Assembly (NCBI GenBank): GCA_036231565.1
Contig: JAZAHA010000049.1
Location: 62,001-126,000 of the forward strand
Direction of reading: 5' to 3'
DNA: 64,000 nt
Source: Maricaulis sp036231565
GTDB lineage: Bacteria; Pseudomonadota; Alphaproteobacteria; Caulobacterales; Maricaulaceae
Shown here: piece after piece, positions 42,120-50,350 of the stretch
How positions within the stretch are numbered: position 1 is the first letter of the stretch
Layout: every line of letters starts with the position of its first letter
Notes under the pieces: generated by a model
What the model saw: the letters and a program-made list of their open reading frames with translations, nothing else
The model's database searches: none
Told to the model about the DNA's origin: nothing
Position numbers and translations under genes: made by a program

Positions 42120-43763
42120 ATGCGCTGGCTTTTCATCCCCGGCGGCATCGTCGTCCTGCTCGCCGGCGCGCTGGCGCTGGCCTGGCCCCACCGGATCGCC
42201 CTGCCCGGCATGCTCGACCGCTGGCGCGACCCGATCGGCGAGACGCAACACGTGGTCTGGGATCAGGGGCCGCAGACGGCCGATACCGCTCCGGGCGAGC
42301 GGTCGCCGAACGTCATCGTCATCCTGGTCGACGATCTGGGCATCAATGACATCACCACATTCGGCGGCGGGCTGGCGGCTGGCGATGTGCCGACGCCGAA
42401 TATCGACGCCATCGCCGCCAATGGTGCGGTCTTCGTCAACGGCTATGCCGGCAATGCCACCTGTGCGCCCTCGCGCGCGGCGATCATGACCGGCCGCTAT
42501 GCGACGCGGTTCGGTTTTGAATTCACACCGGCACCGGTGGCCTTCCATCGCCTGGTCGGCTCGTTCGACTATGGCCCGCGCGAGGCGATCTTCCATGATG
42601 ACCGGGTTGCCGAAGCGATCCCGACCGACCAGCAGGGCCTGCCGCCGGACGAGATCACCATGGCGGAAATCCTGCGCGACAGCGGTTATCGGACCCTGTT
42701 CATCGGCAAGTGGCACCTGGGGGCCGCAGAACCCTTCCAGCCGCAGAACCAGGGCTTTGATGAATGGGTCGGCTTCTATCCGGGCGCCGCGCTCTTCCTG
42801 CCGCCGGACCATCCCGACGCGGTCAATCTGCGCCAGGATTTCGATCCGATCGATCCCTTCCTGTGGGCCAATCTGAATTATGCCGTACGCTGGAACGGCT
42901 CGCAGCGCTTTGCGCCGGACGGCTATATGACCGACTATTTCGCCGACCAGGCGGTCAGCGCGATCCAGGCCAATCGCAACCGGCCCTTCTTCCTCTATCT
43001 TGCCCTCAATGCCCCGCACACGCCGCTGCAGGCGCTGCGCTCTGACGTCGAGGCGCTGGGCCATATCGAGGATGAGCGGCTGCGCATCTATGCGGCGATG
43101 ATCCGGGCGGTCGACCGGGCCGTGGGCCGGGTGCGCGAGACCCTGGCGGAAGAGGGGCTGGCGGAGAACACGATCATCGTCTTCTCCTCGGACAATGGCG
43201 CACCGGGCTATATCGGCTTTCCCGATCTCAACGCGCCTTATCGCGGCTGGAAGGCGACTTTCTTCGAGGGCGGTATCCGTGTGCCCATGCTGGTGGAATG
43301 GCCGGCGCGGGTAACGCCGGGCACCGTCATCGAGGCGCCCGCCGCCCATGTCGATCTCTTCACCACGGCGGCGCGCGCGGCCGGGGCCGACCTGCCGGGC
43401 GACCGGACCATTGACGGTATCGACCTGATCGATGTCGCCACGGGCGGTGCGGCCCCCGACCGCGCCCTGTTCTGGCGGTCCGGCCATTATCGCGTGCTCA
43501 TGCACGAGGGCTGGAAGCTGCAAGTGTCCGAACATCCGCAACGCACCTGGCTGTTCAACCTGGCCGAGGATCCGACCGAGCAGACCGATCTGGCCGACGC
43601 CGAGCCGGCGCGCCTGGCCGCGATGATGGCACGGCTGGAGGCTCTGGATGCCGAACAGGCCGAGCCGATCTGGCCCAGCCTCGTCGAGCCGCCTGTCTTC
43701 ATCGACCGGCACCTCCTCGAGCCGCGCACGGCGGAGGACGATTATGTCCACTGGCCCAATTGA
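42120..43763 (+). CDS. Cys-type sulfatase, N-terminally anchored
   Basis: A 547-residue exported sulfatase. The N-terminal hydrophobic segment (FIPGGIVVLLAGALALAW) lacks a clear cleavage site, so it may be a membrane anchor. The metal motif is VIVILVDDLGINDITTFGG, the formylglycine motif C115-A-P-S-R119, followed by TLFIGKWHLG, LNAPHTPLQAL and VFSSDNGAPGYIG. The C-terminal part contains RVPMLVEWPARV, usual for arylsulfatase A-like enzymes. It diverges in sequence from the sulfatase at 37389, so the two probably cleave different sulfate esters. Activation by the FGE at 46119 in the same operon is expected. Confidence 0.94.
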   Translation: MRWLFIPGGIVVLLAGALALAWPHRIALPGMLDRWRDPIGETQHVVWDQGPQTADTAPGERSPNVIVILVDDLGINDITTFGGGLAAGDVPTPNIDAIAANGAVFVNGYAGNATCAPSRAAIMTGRYATRFGFEFTPAPVAFHRLVGSFDYGPREAIFHDDRVAEAIPTDQQGLPPDEITMAEILRDSGYRTLFIGKWHLGAAEPFQPQNQGFDEWVGFYPGAALFLPPDHPDAVNLRQDFDPIDPFLWANLNYAVRWNGSQRFAPDGYMTDYFADQAVSAIQANRNRPFFLYLALNAPHTPLQALRSDVEALGHIEDERLRIYAAMIRAVDRAVGRVRETLAEEGLAENTIIVFSSDNGAPGYIGFPDLNAPYRGWKATFFEGGIRVPMLVEWPARVTPGTVIEAPAAHVDLFTTAARAAGADLPGDRTIDGIDLIDVATGGAAPDRALFWRSGHYRVLMHEGWKLQVSEHPQRTWLFNLAEDPTEQTDLADAEPARLAAMMARLEALDAEQAEPIWPSLVEPPVFIDRHLLEPRTAEDDYVHWPN

Positions 43764-43771
43764 GGACCGGC

Positions 43772-45037
43772 ATGCGTAACGGGCTCAAACGTCTCATCTA
43801 TCGCCGGGTTACCAGCCTGAAGCGGCGCGACGCGGCCCGCCTGGCGGCCCGGCGCAAACGGCAGGCCCGGGGTGTGCGCCGGCAATTCCTCTACTTCCAC
43901 CGCTTCGGCGATCCGGCCAGCGTGCTGATGCCGGGCCTGGTGCGCGCGCTCGCCGAGCGTTTCGATGCCGACATTGTCTGCCATCTCGTGGGCCTGCCCG
44001 AAGCCGCCGTGGCGCCGGAACCGGACCAGCTCGACGCCTTCGCCCTTGCCGACAGCGCGCGGCTGGCCCGGCGTCTGGACCTGGATGTGCCGGACCTCAC
44101 CAATCCGCCGACGGCCGAGCGGATCGCGGCGGCCGAAGCAGCGGCGGCTGAAAGTCTCGATGCCCCGGATGCACTGGAGCGGATCGCCGCCATCGATGCA
44201 GCCCTGTGGAGCGGCGGGGATCTGCCGCCGGGCGGGATCGGGGCCGCGGCGGCCCGCCAGGCGGGCGAGGCCTTGCGCGACCGGCTGGGGCATTTCCAGT
44301 CGGCGACGCTCTGGTATGAGGGCGAATGGTATTGGGCGGCCGACCGGCTGCACCATCTCGAGGCGCGGTTGATCTCGGAGAGCGGGGATGCGGGCCTCAC
44401 GCCGCAAATCCCCGTGCTGCACGAGAGCGGCCGGACGGGCGATTGCGGCGGTGCGCGGCTGACCTTCTACCCCTCCCTGCGCAGCCCCTATACCTATCTT
44501 GCGGCGGAACGCGTGTTTGCGCTGGCGCGGCGCTGGAATGTCGAGGTCGATATCCATTTCGTCCTGCCCATGGTGATGCGCAGCCTGCCGGTGCCGCGCC
44601 GCAAGGGCGTCTATTTCCTTAAGGATTGTGCCCGCGAGGCGCAGCGGCTCGGCCTGCCCTTCGGCGATATCTCCGATCCGCTGGGGCGGCCGACCGAGCG
44701 CGGTCTGGCCGTGCTGCATCGCGCGATCGGGCAGGGCAAGGGCGAGGCCTTCCTGCTGAGCTTCCTGCGCGGGGCCTGGTCGGAAGGCATTGATGGCGGC
44801 AGTGATCGCGGTCTGCGGATCATGGCCGAACGCGCGGGACTGGACCGCGCCGACGTCGACGCCGCTCTCGCGGACGAGAGCTGGCGGGCGGTTGCGGAGC
44901 GGCATCGCACCGAACTGGCCGGGCTCGGCCTGTGGGGCGTGCCCAGCTACCGGGCCGGCGATTGCGCCGTCTGGGGGCAGGACCGGCTCTGGGTGGTCGA
45001 GGACGCGCTTCAACACATGGCGGAGCAAGGCGCATGA
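43772..45037 (+). CDS. Duplicated DsbA/kappa-GST (HCCA isomerase)-like protein
   Basis: A 421-residue protein with two thioredoxin-like units. The C-terminal unit (from ~residue 223) resembles 2-hydroxychromene-2-carboxylate isomerase/kappa GST: FYPSLRSPYTYLAAERV with the glutathione-activating Ser of the SPY motif, a middle helical part, and the terminal GVPSYRAGDCAVWGQDRLWVV block. The N-terminal unit (FLYFHRFGDPASVLMPGLV) appears to be a degenerate copy without SPY. HCCA isomerases use glutathione as cofactor in bacterial aromatic degradation. GAGG precedes ATG 43772, nine bases after the sulfatase. The stop overlaps the MBL gene (ATGA). Confidence 0.85.
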   Translation: MRNGLKRLIYRRVTSLKRRDAARLAARRKRQARGVRRQFLYFHRFGDPASVLMPGLVRALAERFDADIVCHLVGLPEAAVAPEPDQLDAFALADSARLARRLDLDVPDLTNPPTAERIAAAEAAAAESLDAPDALERIAAIDAALWSGGDLPPGGIGAAAARQAGEALRDRLGHFQSATLWYEGEWYWAADRLHHLEARLISESGDAGLTPQIPVLHESGRTGDCGGARLTFYPSLRSPYTYLAAERVFALARRWNVEVDIHFVLPMVMRSLPVPRRKGVYFLKDCAREAQRLGLPFGDISDPLGRPTERGLAVLHRAIGQGKGEAFLLSFLRGAWSEGIDGGSDRGLRIMAERAGLDRADVDAALADESWRAVAERHRTELAGLGLWGVPSYRAGDCAVWGQDRLWVVEDALQHMAEQGA

Positions 45038-46122
45038 AACGTCTGATCATCATCGCGGCGGTGGTTCTGGGTGTGCTGGCCCTGCTGGCCGTGTCGGCGA
45101 AAGCCTTTCTGCCCGGCCTGGGCGAGCGTGCCTTTGCCCGGCAGGTCTCCGAACGCGTGGGCCGCGACCGGCTGGGCGAACTGCCCGACGGGCTGCATGT
45201 GATGTTCTGTGGCACCGGCTCGCCGCTGCCCGATCCGACGCGGGCCCAGGCCTGTGTCGCCGTGATCGCGGACGAGCGGATTTTCGTGGTCGACAGCGGC
45301 TCGGGATCGGTGGCGAACCTGCTCCTGTCCGGCCTGCCGGCCGGCGCGATCGAAGCGGTCTTCCTGACGCATTTCCACTCCGACCATCTCAGCGATCTGG
45401 GCGATCTGGGCCTGCAGCGCTGGATCGGCCGGGCCGCCGAAGCGCCGCTGCCGGTATACGGTCCGCCGGGGGTCGAGAGCGTGGTCGACGGGTTCAACGC
45501 CGCCTATGCGCTCGACAGCACCTATCGCACCGGCCATCACGGCGCCGCCATCGCGCCGCCTGCCGGACGCGGACTGGCAGCGCAGGTCTTCCAGCCGGGC
45601 GATGGTACTGCGCCTGTCACGGTCTATCAGGATGGCGGTCTGGCCGTGCGAGCGGTGCGGGTCGATCATGCGCCGGCGGATCCGGCCGTGGCCTACCGGT
45701 TCGACTATGCCGGCCGCTCGCTGGTGATCAGCGGCGATCTGCATGCCGGGCGCTCGCCGGGCTTTGCGGTCCTGTCAGAAGGCGCCGACGTGCTGATCGT
45801 CGAGGCGCTGGAGCCGCGCATGGTCGCCCCGATAACGCAGGCCGCATCGGATCGCGGTCTGGCCAATCTGGCGACGATCACGGTGGATATTCTCGATTAT
45901 CACACCACGCCGGCAGACGCCGCCGAGGCCGCAACTGCCAGCGGCACGCGCGCCCTCGTGCTGACCCATGTCGTGCCGCCGGTGCCGTCGCGGCTGATGG
46001 AGCCGGCCTTCCTGCGCGAGGCGCGGGCGCGGTTCGACGGGCCGGTGCGCCTGGCCCGCGACGGCGATGTGATCCGTCTGCCGGCCGGTTCGGATGCTGT
46101 GGAGTTTGCACATTGGCGATGA
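45034..46122 (+). CDS. Metallo-beta-lactamase-fold hydrolase, exported or anchored
   Basis: A 362-residue protein with an N-terminal hydrophobic helix (LIIIAAVVLGVLALLAV). The metallo-beta-lactamase fold shows H113-F-H115-S-D117-H118 (THFHSDHLSD), VDSGSGSVANLLL before it, SGDLH later and a final LTHVVPP. The wording resembles the RNase Z/arylsulfatase AtsA-like branch (GTGSPLPDPTRA). Some members of this branch are alkyl- or aryl-sulfatases, and others are lactonases or thioesterases. Coupled by ATGA to the HCCA-like gene upstream and to the FGE gene downstream. Activity on a product of the neighbouring enzymes is possible; no direct evidence. Confidence 0.88.
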   Translation: MKRLIIIAAVVLGVLALLAVSAKAFLPGLGERAFARQVSERVGRDRLGELPDGLHVMFCGTGSPLPDPTRAQACVAVIADERIFVVDSGSGSVANLLLSGLPAGAIEAVFLTHFHSDHLSDLGDLGLQRWIGRAAEAPLPVYGPPGVESVVDGFNAAYALDSTYRTGHHGAAIAPPAGRGLAAQVFQPGDGTAPVTVYQDGGLAVRAVRVDHAPADPAVAYRFDYAGRSLVISGDLHAGRSPGFAVLSEGADVLIVEALEPRMVAPITQAASDRGLANLATITVDILDYHTTPADAAEAATASGTRALVLTHVVPPVPSRLMEPAFLREARARFDGPVRLARDGDVIRLPAGSDAVEFAHWR

Positions 46123-47063
46123 TCTCCCGCCTGACGCCAGTCCTGGGCATGGCCTGTGTCCTGGCCTGTGTGCTGGCGGGATGCGGCGCGGGTGGCTCCT
46201 CCGCGCCCGCGCCGCACGCCGAAGCCTGCCGCCCGGTCACGCCGGGTGAACGCGTCGCCATTCCGGCCGGCGAGTATCTGATCGGCGGTCCGGTGCGCAA
46301 TCCGGAAGAACGGCCCGAGCGGACGGTCAGCACGCCCGGCTTCGGTATAGATGCACACGAGGTCACCAATGCCCAGTTTGCGGCCTTCGTGGAAGCGACG
46401 GGCTATCTCACCATCGCCGAGCGCCGGCCCGATCCCGCCGACTTTCCCGATATCGATCCGGCTCTGCTGGAGCCGGGTTCCGCCGTGTTCGGCGTCGATG
46501 CCGGGACGGGCTATTGGTGGCGTTTCGTGCCGGGGGCGAGCTGGCGTCATCCGGAGGGGCCGGGCAGCGATATCGAGGGCCGCGCGAGCTATCCGGTGGT
46601 CCATGTCGCCTATGCCGATGCGCGCGCCTATGCCGACTGGGCCGGAGCCGACCTGCCGGACGAGGATGAATGGGAGATCGCGGCACGCGGCGGCGGTCAC
46701 GGCACCGATTATGCCTGGGGCGAGGAATTCCGGCCGGGCGGCGACTGGCGGGCCAACACCTGGCAGGGCGTCTTCCCGGTGATCGATCGCGGCGATGACG
46801 GGTTTGCCGGACTGTCTCCGGTCGCCTGCTACGACGCCAATCCGTTCGGCGCCTTCGACATGATCGGCAATGTCTGGGAATGGACGGCAAGCCCGTTCGA
46901 TGCGAGCGGCGCGGCGGGCACGATCCGCGGCGGTTCCTATCTGTGCGCCTCGGACTTCTGCGCCCGCTTCCGCCCGGCCGCCCGTCAGCCGCAGGAATGG
47001 GACTTCTCGGCCAGTCATATCGGCTTCCGCACGGTCGTACGGAGGCCGGACGCCGCCGGCTAG
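46119..47063 (+). CDS. Formylglycine-generating enzyme, lipoprotein form
   Basis: A 314-residue copper-dependent oxidase of the FGE-sulfatase family that converts the Cys of CxPSR in sulfatases to formylglycine. The signal peptide ends in a lipobox (VLAGC, C22), so the mature enzyme is probably a periplasmic lipoprotein. Domain landmarks are IDAHEVTNAQFAAFVEATGY, YPVVHVAYADARAYADWAG, GNVWEWTASP, and the catalytic pair C276 and C281 in RGGSYLCASDFC, five residues apart as in human FGE (C336/C341). Family members lacking these Cys do other reactions; here they are present. It ends the GST-sulfatase operon, matching the two Cys-type sulfatases nearby. Confidence 0.93.
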   Translation: MISRLTPVLGMACVLACVLAGCGAGGSSAPAPHAEACRPVTPGERVAIPAGEYLIGGPVRNPEERPERTVSTPGFGIDAHEVTNAQFAAFVEATGYLTIAERRPDPADFPDIDPALLEPGSAVFGVDAGTGYWWRFVPGASWRHPEGPGSDIEGRASYPVVHVAYADARAYADWAGADLPDEDEWEIAARGGGHGTDYAWGEEFRPGGDWRANTWQGVFPVIDRGDDGFAGLSPVACYDANPFGAFDMIGNVWEWTASPFDASGAAGTIRGGSYLCASDFCARFRPAARQPQEWDFSASHIGFRTVVRRPDAAG

Positions 47064-47269
47064 CGTGCCGCGCCCGTGTCCCGCGCGTCCTCCCTGTCGC
47101 CGGAGCCGAGGTGGCGCTGGTGGCAGCCGGCCCACAGGCTGGCCCCGTAGTCGACCGGCGCCGGGGCAGCCGGAACCGGTTCGGGGACAGGCCTGTACAC
47201 CTCCAATACGGCCGCCAGCAGAATGGACGCGATCAGCACCACGATCATGGGGATTTCCGGCCGCATCAT
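47060..47269 (-). CDS. Small membrane protein, coupled to upstream gene
   Basis: A 69-residue protein with a single N-terminal helix (MIVVLIASILLAAVLEV), then a Pro/Ala-rich linker and a Cys/His pair (WAGCHQRH). I do not recognise a family. Support for a real gene is its ATGA overlap with the stop codon of the 47266 gene on the same strand and its stop just touching the convergent FGE gene. The C-H pair could bind metal or haem, but there is no CxxCH motif. Confidence 0.45.
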   Translation of the reverse strand: MMRPEIPMIVVLIASILLAAVLEVYRPVPEPVPAAPAPVDYGASLWAGCHQRHLGSGDREDARDTGAAR

Positions 47270-48399
47270 CCCGGCTCCGCCGGCGTGAAGGGCGTCATGT
47301 CGGCATTGAAGGCCAGACGCGAGACACCGCCCGCCTCATCACGCTCGAAGCGCAGGAGGGCCGCGCCGCCCATTGCGGGGTGTGCGACCAGCTCGCCCTC
47401 CGGCGTCAGCGACCGGATGGCGGTGACACGGGTGCCATCCTCCGACCAGGTCCACTGCAGGCGGATGACCTCGTTCCAGTCCGGGCCGTAATTCCATATC
47501 TCGGCGCGATTGCCGCGTTCGTCATAGCGCACGCGGTTGAGCACCGTGCCCCAGGAGAAGGTCTGGACATTGCCGTGCCGGTCAAAGCCGCGCATGCCGA
47601 TCTTGTTGCCGTTTGCGTCGTAGAGATGCTCGCCCAGATGCACGCCGGGGGTGTTACCCTCGACCGCATTGCCGGCATGATCATAGACCTGCCAGCGGAT
47701 GAAATTGCCGGCGAGGTCATAGGTGATGCGGTCGATACCGGCACCGGTGGCATTGTTGGTCGGTTCGCCGTTGCGGCCGTAATTGCGCATGAAGGCCAGG
47801 CGCCCGTCGCGATCGTATTCCAGCTTGATCTCGTAGAATTCCAGCTCGGGCCGCATCGCCACCATCTCGCCGGCCAGATCGTAACGGGTCTCGAAAATGT
47901 GCCCGTCATCGGAGGGGCGCCAGCTATAGCGGTGGACGCCCCAGGCATTCTGCGACGGCGCGCCGCTTTCGTCGAAGAATTCCAGCGCGGTACGGGCACC
48001 GTCCCCGTCCAGCGTATAGACGGCGCGGTGGACATCGCCATGGGCCGAGATCTGCTCGCCGCCGCGGCCGTAATAGGTGTGGATCTCGCGGCCGTCCTCC
48101 CAGGCAATCCGCACTTCCGGTGCGAACCAGATGAAGGTGTCGAAGACGCCGTTATCACCGATCGGCGTGTCGCCGATCTGGTAGGCGATACGGGTCACCC
48201 GCCCCTGCGCGTCGTAGGAGAAATCATAGTGCGCCACCGTCTCGGCCTGGTCCGGGTCGATCGGATGGATGCCGCGATAGGGCGCGTAGGGCGACTCGCG
48301 GAACATCAGGTGCCGGTAGTCGGCATTGTCCTGGGCGAAGGCGGGCATCGGGGCGGCCAGGGCCAGAACGGCGCCGGTCAGAAGGCGGGTCTTGAACAT
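47266..48399 (-). CDS. Secreted YD-repeat-like protein of unknown function
   Basis: A 377-residue exported protein (signal peptide LTGAVLALAAPMPAFAQ). The mature part contains several YD/RHS-like repeats: YDAQGRVTRIAY, YDRDGRLAFM, YDLAGNFIRW, YDANGNKIG and YDERGNRAEI. These repeats form beta-sheets in much larger toxin or wall proteins, but here the protein is short, lacks a C-terminal toxin domain and is probably periplasmic. Function unknown. It is convergent with the FGE operon and upstream of a small coupled gene. The start lies about 266 bases from the divergent fecI-like gene. Confidence 0.72.
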   Translation of the reverse strand: MFKTRLLTGAVLALAAPMPAFAQDNADYRHLMFRESPYAPYRGIHPIDPDQAETVAHYDFSYDAQGRVTRIAYQIGDTPIGDNGVFDTFIWFAPEVRIAWEDGREIHTYYGRGGEQISAHGDVHRAVYTLDGDGARTALEFFDESGAPSQNAWGVHRYSWRPSDDGHIFETRYDLAGEMVAMRPELEFYEIKLEYDRDGRLAFMRNYGRNGEPTNNATGAGIDRITYDLAGNFIRWQVYDHAGNAVEGNTPGVHLGEHLYDANGNKIGMRGFDRHGNVQTFSWGTVLNRVRYDERGNRAEIWNYGPDWNEVIRLQWTWSEDGTRVTAIRSLTPEGELVAHPAMGGAALLRFERDEAGGVSRLAFNADMTPFTPAEPG

Positions 48400-48665
48400 G
48401 ATGTCTCTCGCAGGGTCAGGAGCGTCAGGGACGTCACCTGTGCCCGGCGGCCGATGCGCGCGGGATAAGCTGGATTGAATTTAACGGCGCGTGCGGCACT
48501 GAGCTGATAATCCCGGTGAATGTTATCGGCTGCCGGTACGGCACTCCCAGAGAGGAGGCGGGCCGGCTGCCATCCTTATGCACGCCGGTGCGATGCCCCT
48601 GACGCCGCCATTGCGGGCGGTGCGGCGGCTTGATATGGGCAGCCCGACCGGCGGGAGCCCTGTCC

Positions 48666-49178
48666 ATGAAGGCCGCACTGCAACGTCTCTACGCACAGCA
48701 CAGCGCCGCGCTTGGCCAGGCGCTGCGCTGGCGTTTCGGAGACGGCCCGCCCGATCCCGACGACGCCATCCAGATCGCTTTCGAAAAATATATCGAACTG
48801 GGTGCAGCGGCGCGTGTGGAGCGTCCGCGCGCCTTCCTGTTTGCCATGGCCCGCAACTGGATGATCGACGAATTGCGCAAGATGGCCGTGCGCCAGCGCC
48901 ATGCCGAGCGGCAGAAAACCGATCCGCTTCTTGTCCGGGTGGAAGAAAGGACGGCTGAAAACGTCTTATCTTCCAAGGAACGGTTTTCGCGTCTCAATGC
49001 GGCGATCCGGGCATTGCCCGAGCGCCAGCGTACCCTGATCGTGATGAGCCGTATCGAGGAGTTGAGCTACCGGCAGATTGCGCAGGAGACGGGTCTGTCG
49101 CAGGCGGGTATCAGCCGCGAGATCGCCCGGGCCCTGACGGCCCTGCAGGCCGCACTCGCGACGGATGAGGAAGAATGA
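48666..49178 (+). CDS. FecI-like ECF sigma factor
   Basis: A 170-residue ECF sigma factor of the FecI group. Region 2 is visible as DPDDAIQIAFEKYIEL with RAFLFAMARNWMIDELR, and region 4 as LPERQRTLIVMSRIEEL and SYRQIAQETGLSQAGISREI. ATG 48666 is chosen with GGGAG upstream; an earlier in-frame start adds no conserved sequence. The next gene is FecR-like and overlaps by ATGA, followed by an STN-domain TonB receptor, so this is a surface-signalling set that activates transcription of the receptor when its ligand is bound. Confidence 0.92.
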   Translation: MKAALQRLYAQHSAALGQALRWRFGDGPPDPDDAIQIAFEKYIELGAAARVERPRAFLFAMARNWMIDELRKMAVRQRHAERQKTDPLLVRVEERTAENVLSSKERFSRLNAAIRALPERQRTLIVMSRIEELSYRQIAQETGLSQAGISREIARALTALQAALATDEEE

Positions 49179-50212
49179 GCGCAGCCGAGGAAACCCCGAT
49201 CGCCACGCAGGCGCGCGACTGGCACGTCCGGCAGCTCGCCGGGCTGACCCCGGCCGAAGCCGGGGCGTTGCGCGACTGGCTCGAAGCGTCTGCGGCGCAT
49301 GCCGAAGCCTTTGCGCAGGTCGGGGCGCTGTGGTCGGACCTGGGCTGGGACGAGACCCTGAATGCCCAGGCGCTGGACCGCGCTGCGGCGCGCGAGCGGC
49401 GGGCTGTGCGCGGGGCAAGTGGCATACGGTCCTGGCTGCAGGCGGTTCTGCGTCCCCGGGGGCTCTTGGCTGCCGGTGGCGCGGGTCTGGCCGCGGCGGC
49501 GCTGGCGCTTGTCGTGTTCTTCACCCTGCCGGGCGATCCGCTTGTGACAGAGCCGGGCGCCGGCCGGACGCAGGTCTATCACACCGCGATCGGTGAAATC
49601 CGTGAGATCGAGCTGGCCGATGGCAGCCGGGTGACGCTGGGCGGGCGTACGGCGATCCGGGTCGATTTCGGCCGCGATGCGCGCGCGGTACGCCTGGTAT
49701 CCGGCGGCGATGCGCTGTTCGAGGTCGCGCGCGATGAAAGCCGGCCTTTCACCGTGCAGGCGGGCACCCTGTCGGCGACGGTGCTGGGCACGGTGTTCGA
49801 GGTCAATCGCAGCTCCGGCACGACGGCGGTGGGTGTCGTGGAAGGCCGGGTCAGGGTGCAGCGGCAGGGCGGCGCCGATGCTGTGCTGCAGGCCGGCGAC
49901 CGCATTGTTGCCGAGGCCGGCGCGCCCTGGCAGCGCGAGCAGATGCAGCCGGACCAGGCCGCCCGCTGGATGCAGACCCGGCTGGCCTATCGCGACACGC
50001 CGCTCGTCGACATCGTCGCCGACGTGAACCGCTATCATGCCGGCGGCGTGCGCCTGGGCAGTGCCGATCTCGGCGCTCTGCGCGTGACGTCCTCCTTCCG
50101 CATCGACCAGCTGGAAACAGCCCTGTCCGGCATTGCGCTGAGCCATGGTCTGGAGCTTGTGCGGACCGGGGATGGGGGCTTCGTGATCCGGCGTCCCGCG
50201 CCCGCTGAATAA
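49175..50212 (+). CDS. FecR-like anti-sigma/signal transducer
   Basis: A 345-residue inner-membrane protein. The cytoplasmic N-terminus (DUF4880-like WHVRQLAGLTPAEAGALRDW) is followed by one transmembrane helix (LLAAGGAGLAAAALALVVFF, ~residues 97-116). The periplasmic FecR domain has TAIGEIREIELADGSRVTLGG, FTVQAGTLSATVLGTVFEV and GRVRVQRQGG. A C-terminal STN-contacting region ends VDIVADVNRYHAGGVRL. It should relay the ligand-bound state of the TonB receptor to the coupled sigma factor. The start overlaps the sigma gene stop (ATGA). Confidence 0.93.
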   Translation: MSAAEETPIATQARDWHVRQLAGLTPAEAGALRDWLEASAAHAEAFAQVGALWSDLGWDETLNAQALDRAAARERRAVRGASGIRSWLQAVLRPRGLLAAGGAGLAAAALALVVFFTLPGDPLVTEPGAGRTQVYHTAIGEIREIELADGSRVTLGGRTAIRVDFGRDARAVRLVSGGDALFEVARDESRPFTVQAGTLSATVLGTVFEVNRSSGTTAVGVVEGRVRVQRQGGADAVLQAGDRIVAEAGAPWQREQMQPDQAARWMQTRLAYRDTPLVDIVADVNRYHAGGVRLGSADLGALRVTSSFRIDQLETALSGIALSHGLELVRTGDGGFVIRRPAPAE

Positions 50213-50273
50213 GAAGTTTTTGCGAAACTTCTCCCCCACGTGAAAAGAGCTGACACAGCTCCCCGTCAAAAGG

Positions 50274-50304
50274 AGGCAGACCGGACGGCAAGGCCGGTCT
50301 GCCT
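50274..50304 (+). terminator. 11-bp hairpin between fecR and the receptor
   Basis: AGGCAGACCGG (50274-50284) pairs perfectly with CCGGTCTGCCT (50294-50304) across a 9-base loop, followed by GGTTTC. It sits 62 bases after fecR and 47 before the receptor start. It may terminate or attenuate the regulatory transcript so that the receptor is expressed from its own sigma-dependent promoter. Confidence 0.6.
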
Positions 50305-50350
50305 GGTTTCGATCAAGCCCGCCGGGCTTCCTTTTGAGAGGGGTTTCACC

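Noticed and set aside
44790..46118. Long upstream extension in frame with the FGE gene
   Set aside because: It overlaps the HCCA-like and MBL genes in another frame and has no motifs; the ATGA-coupled ATG at 46119 gives a proper lipoprotein signal peptide.
47266..48399. The YD-repeat protein as an RHS toxin
   Set aside because: It is far too short, has no RHS core-closing motif or variable C-terminal toxin and no immunity gene of normal type beside it.
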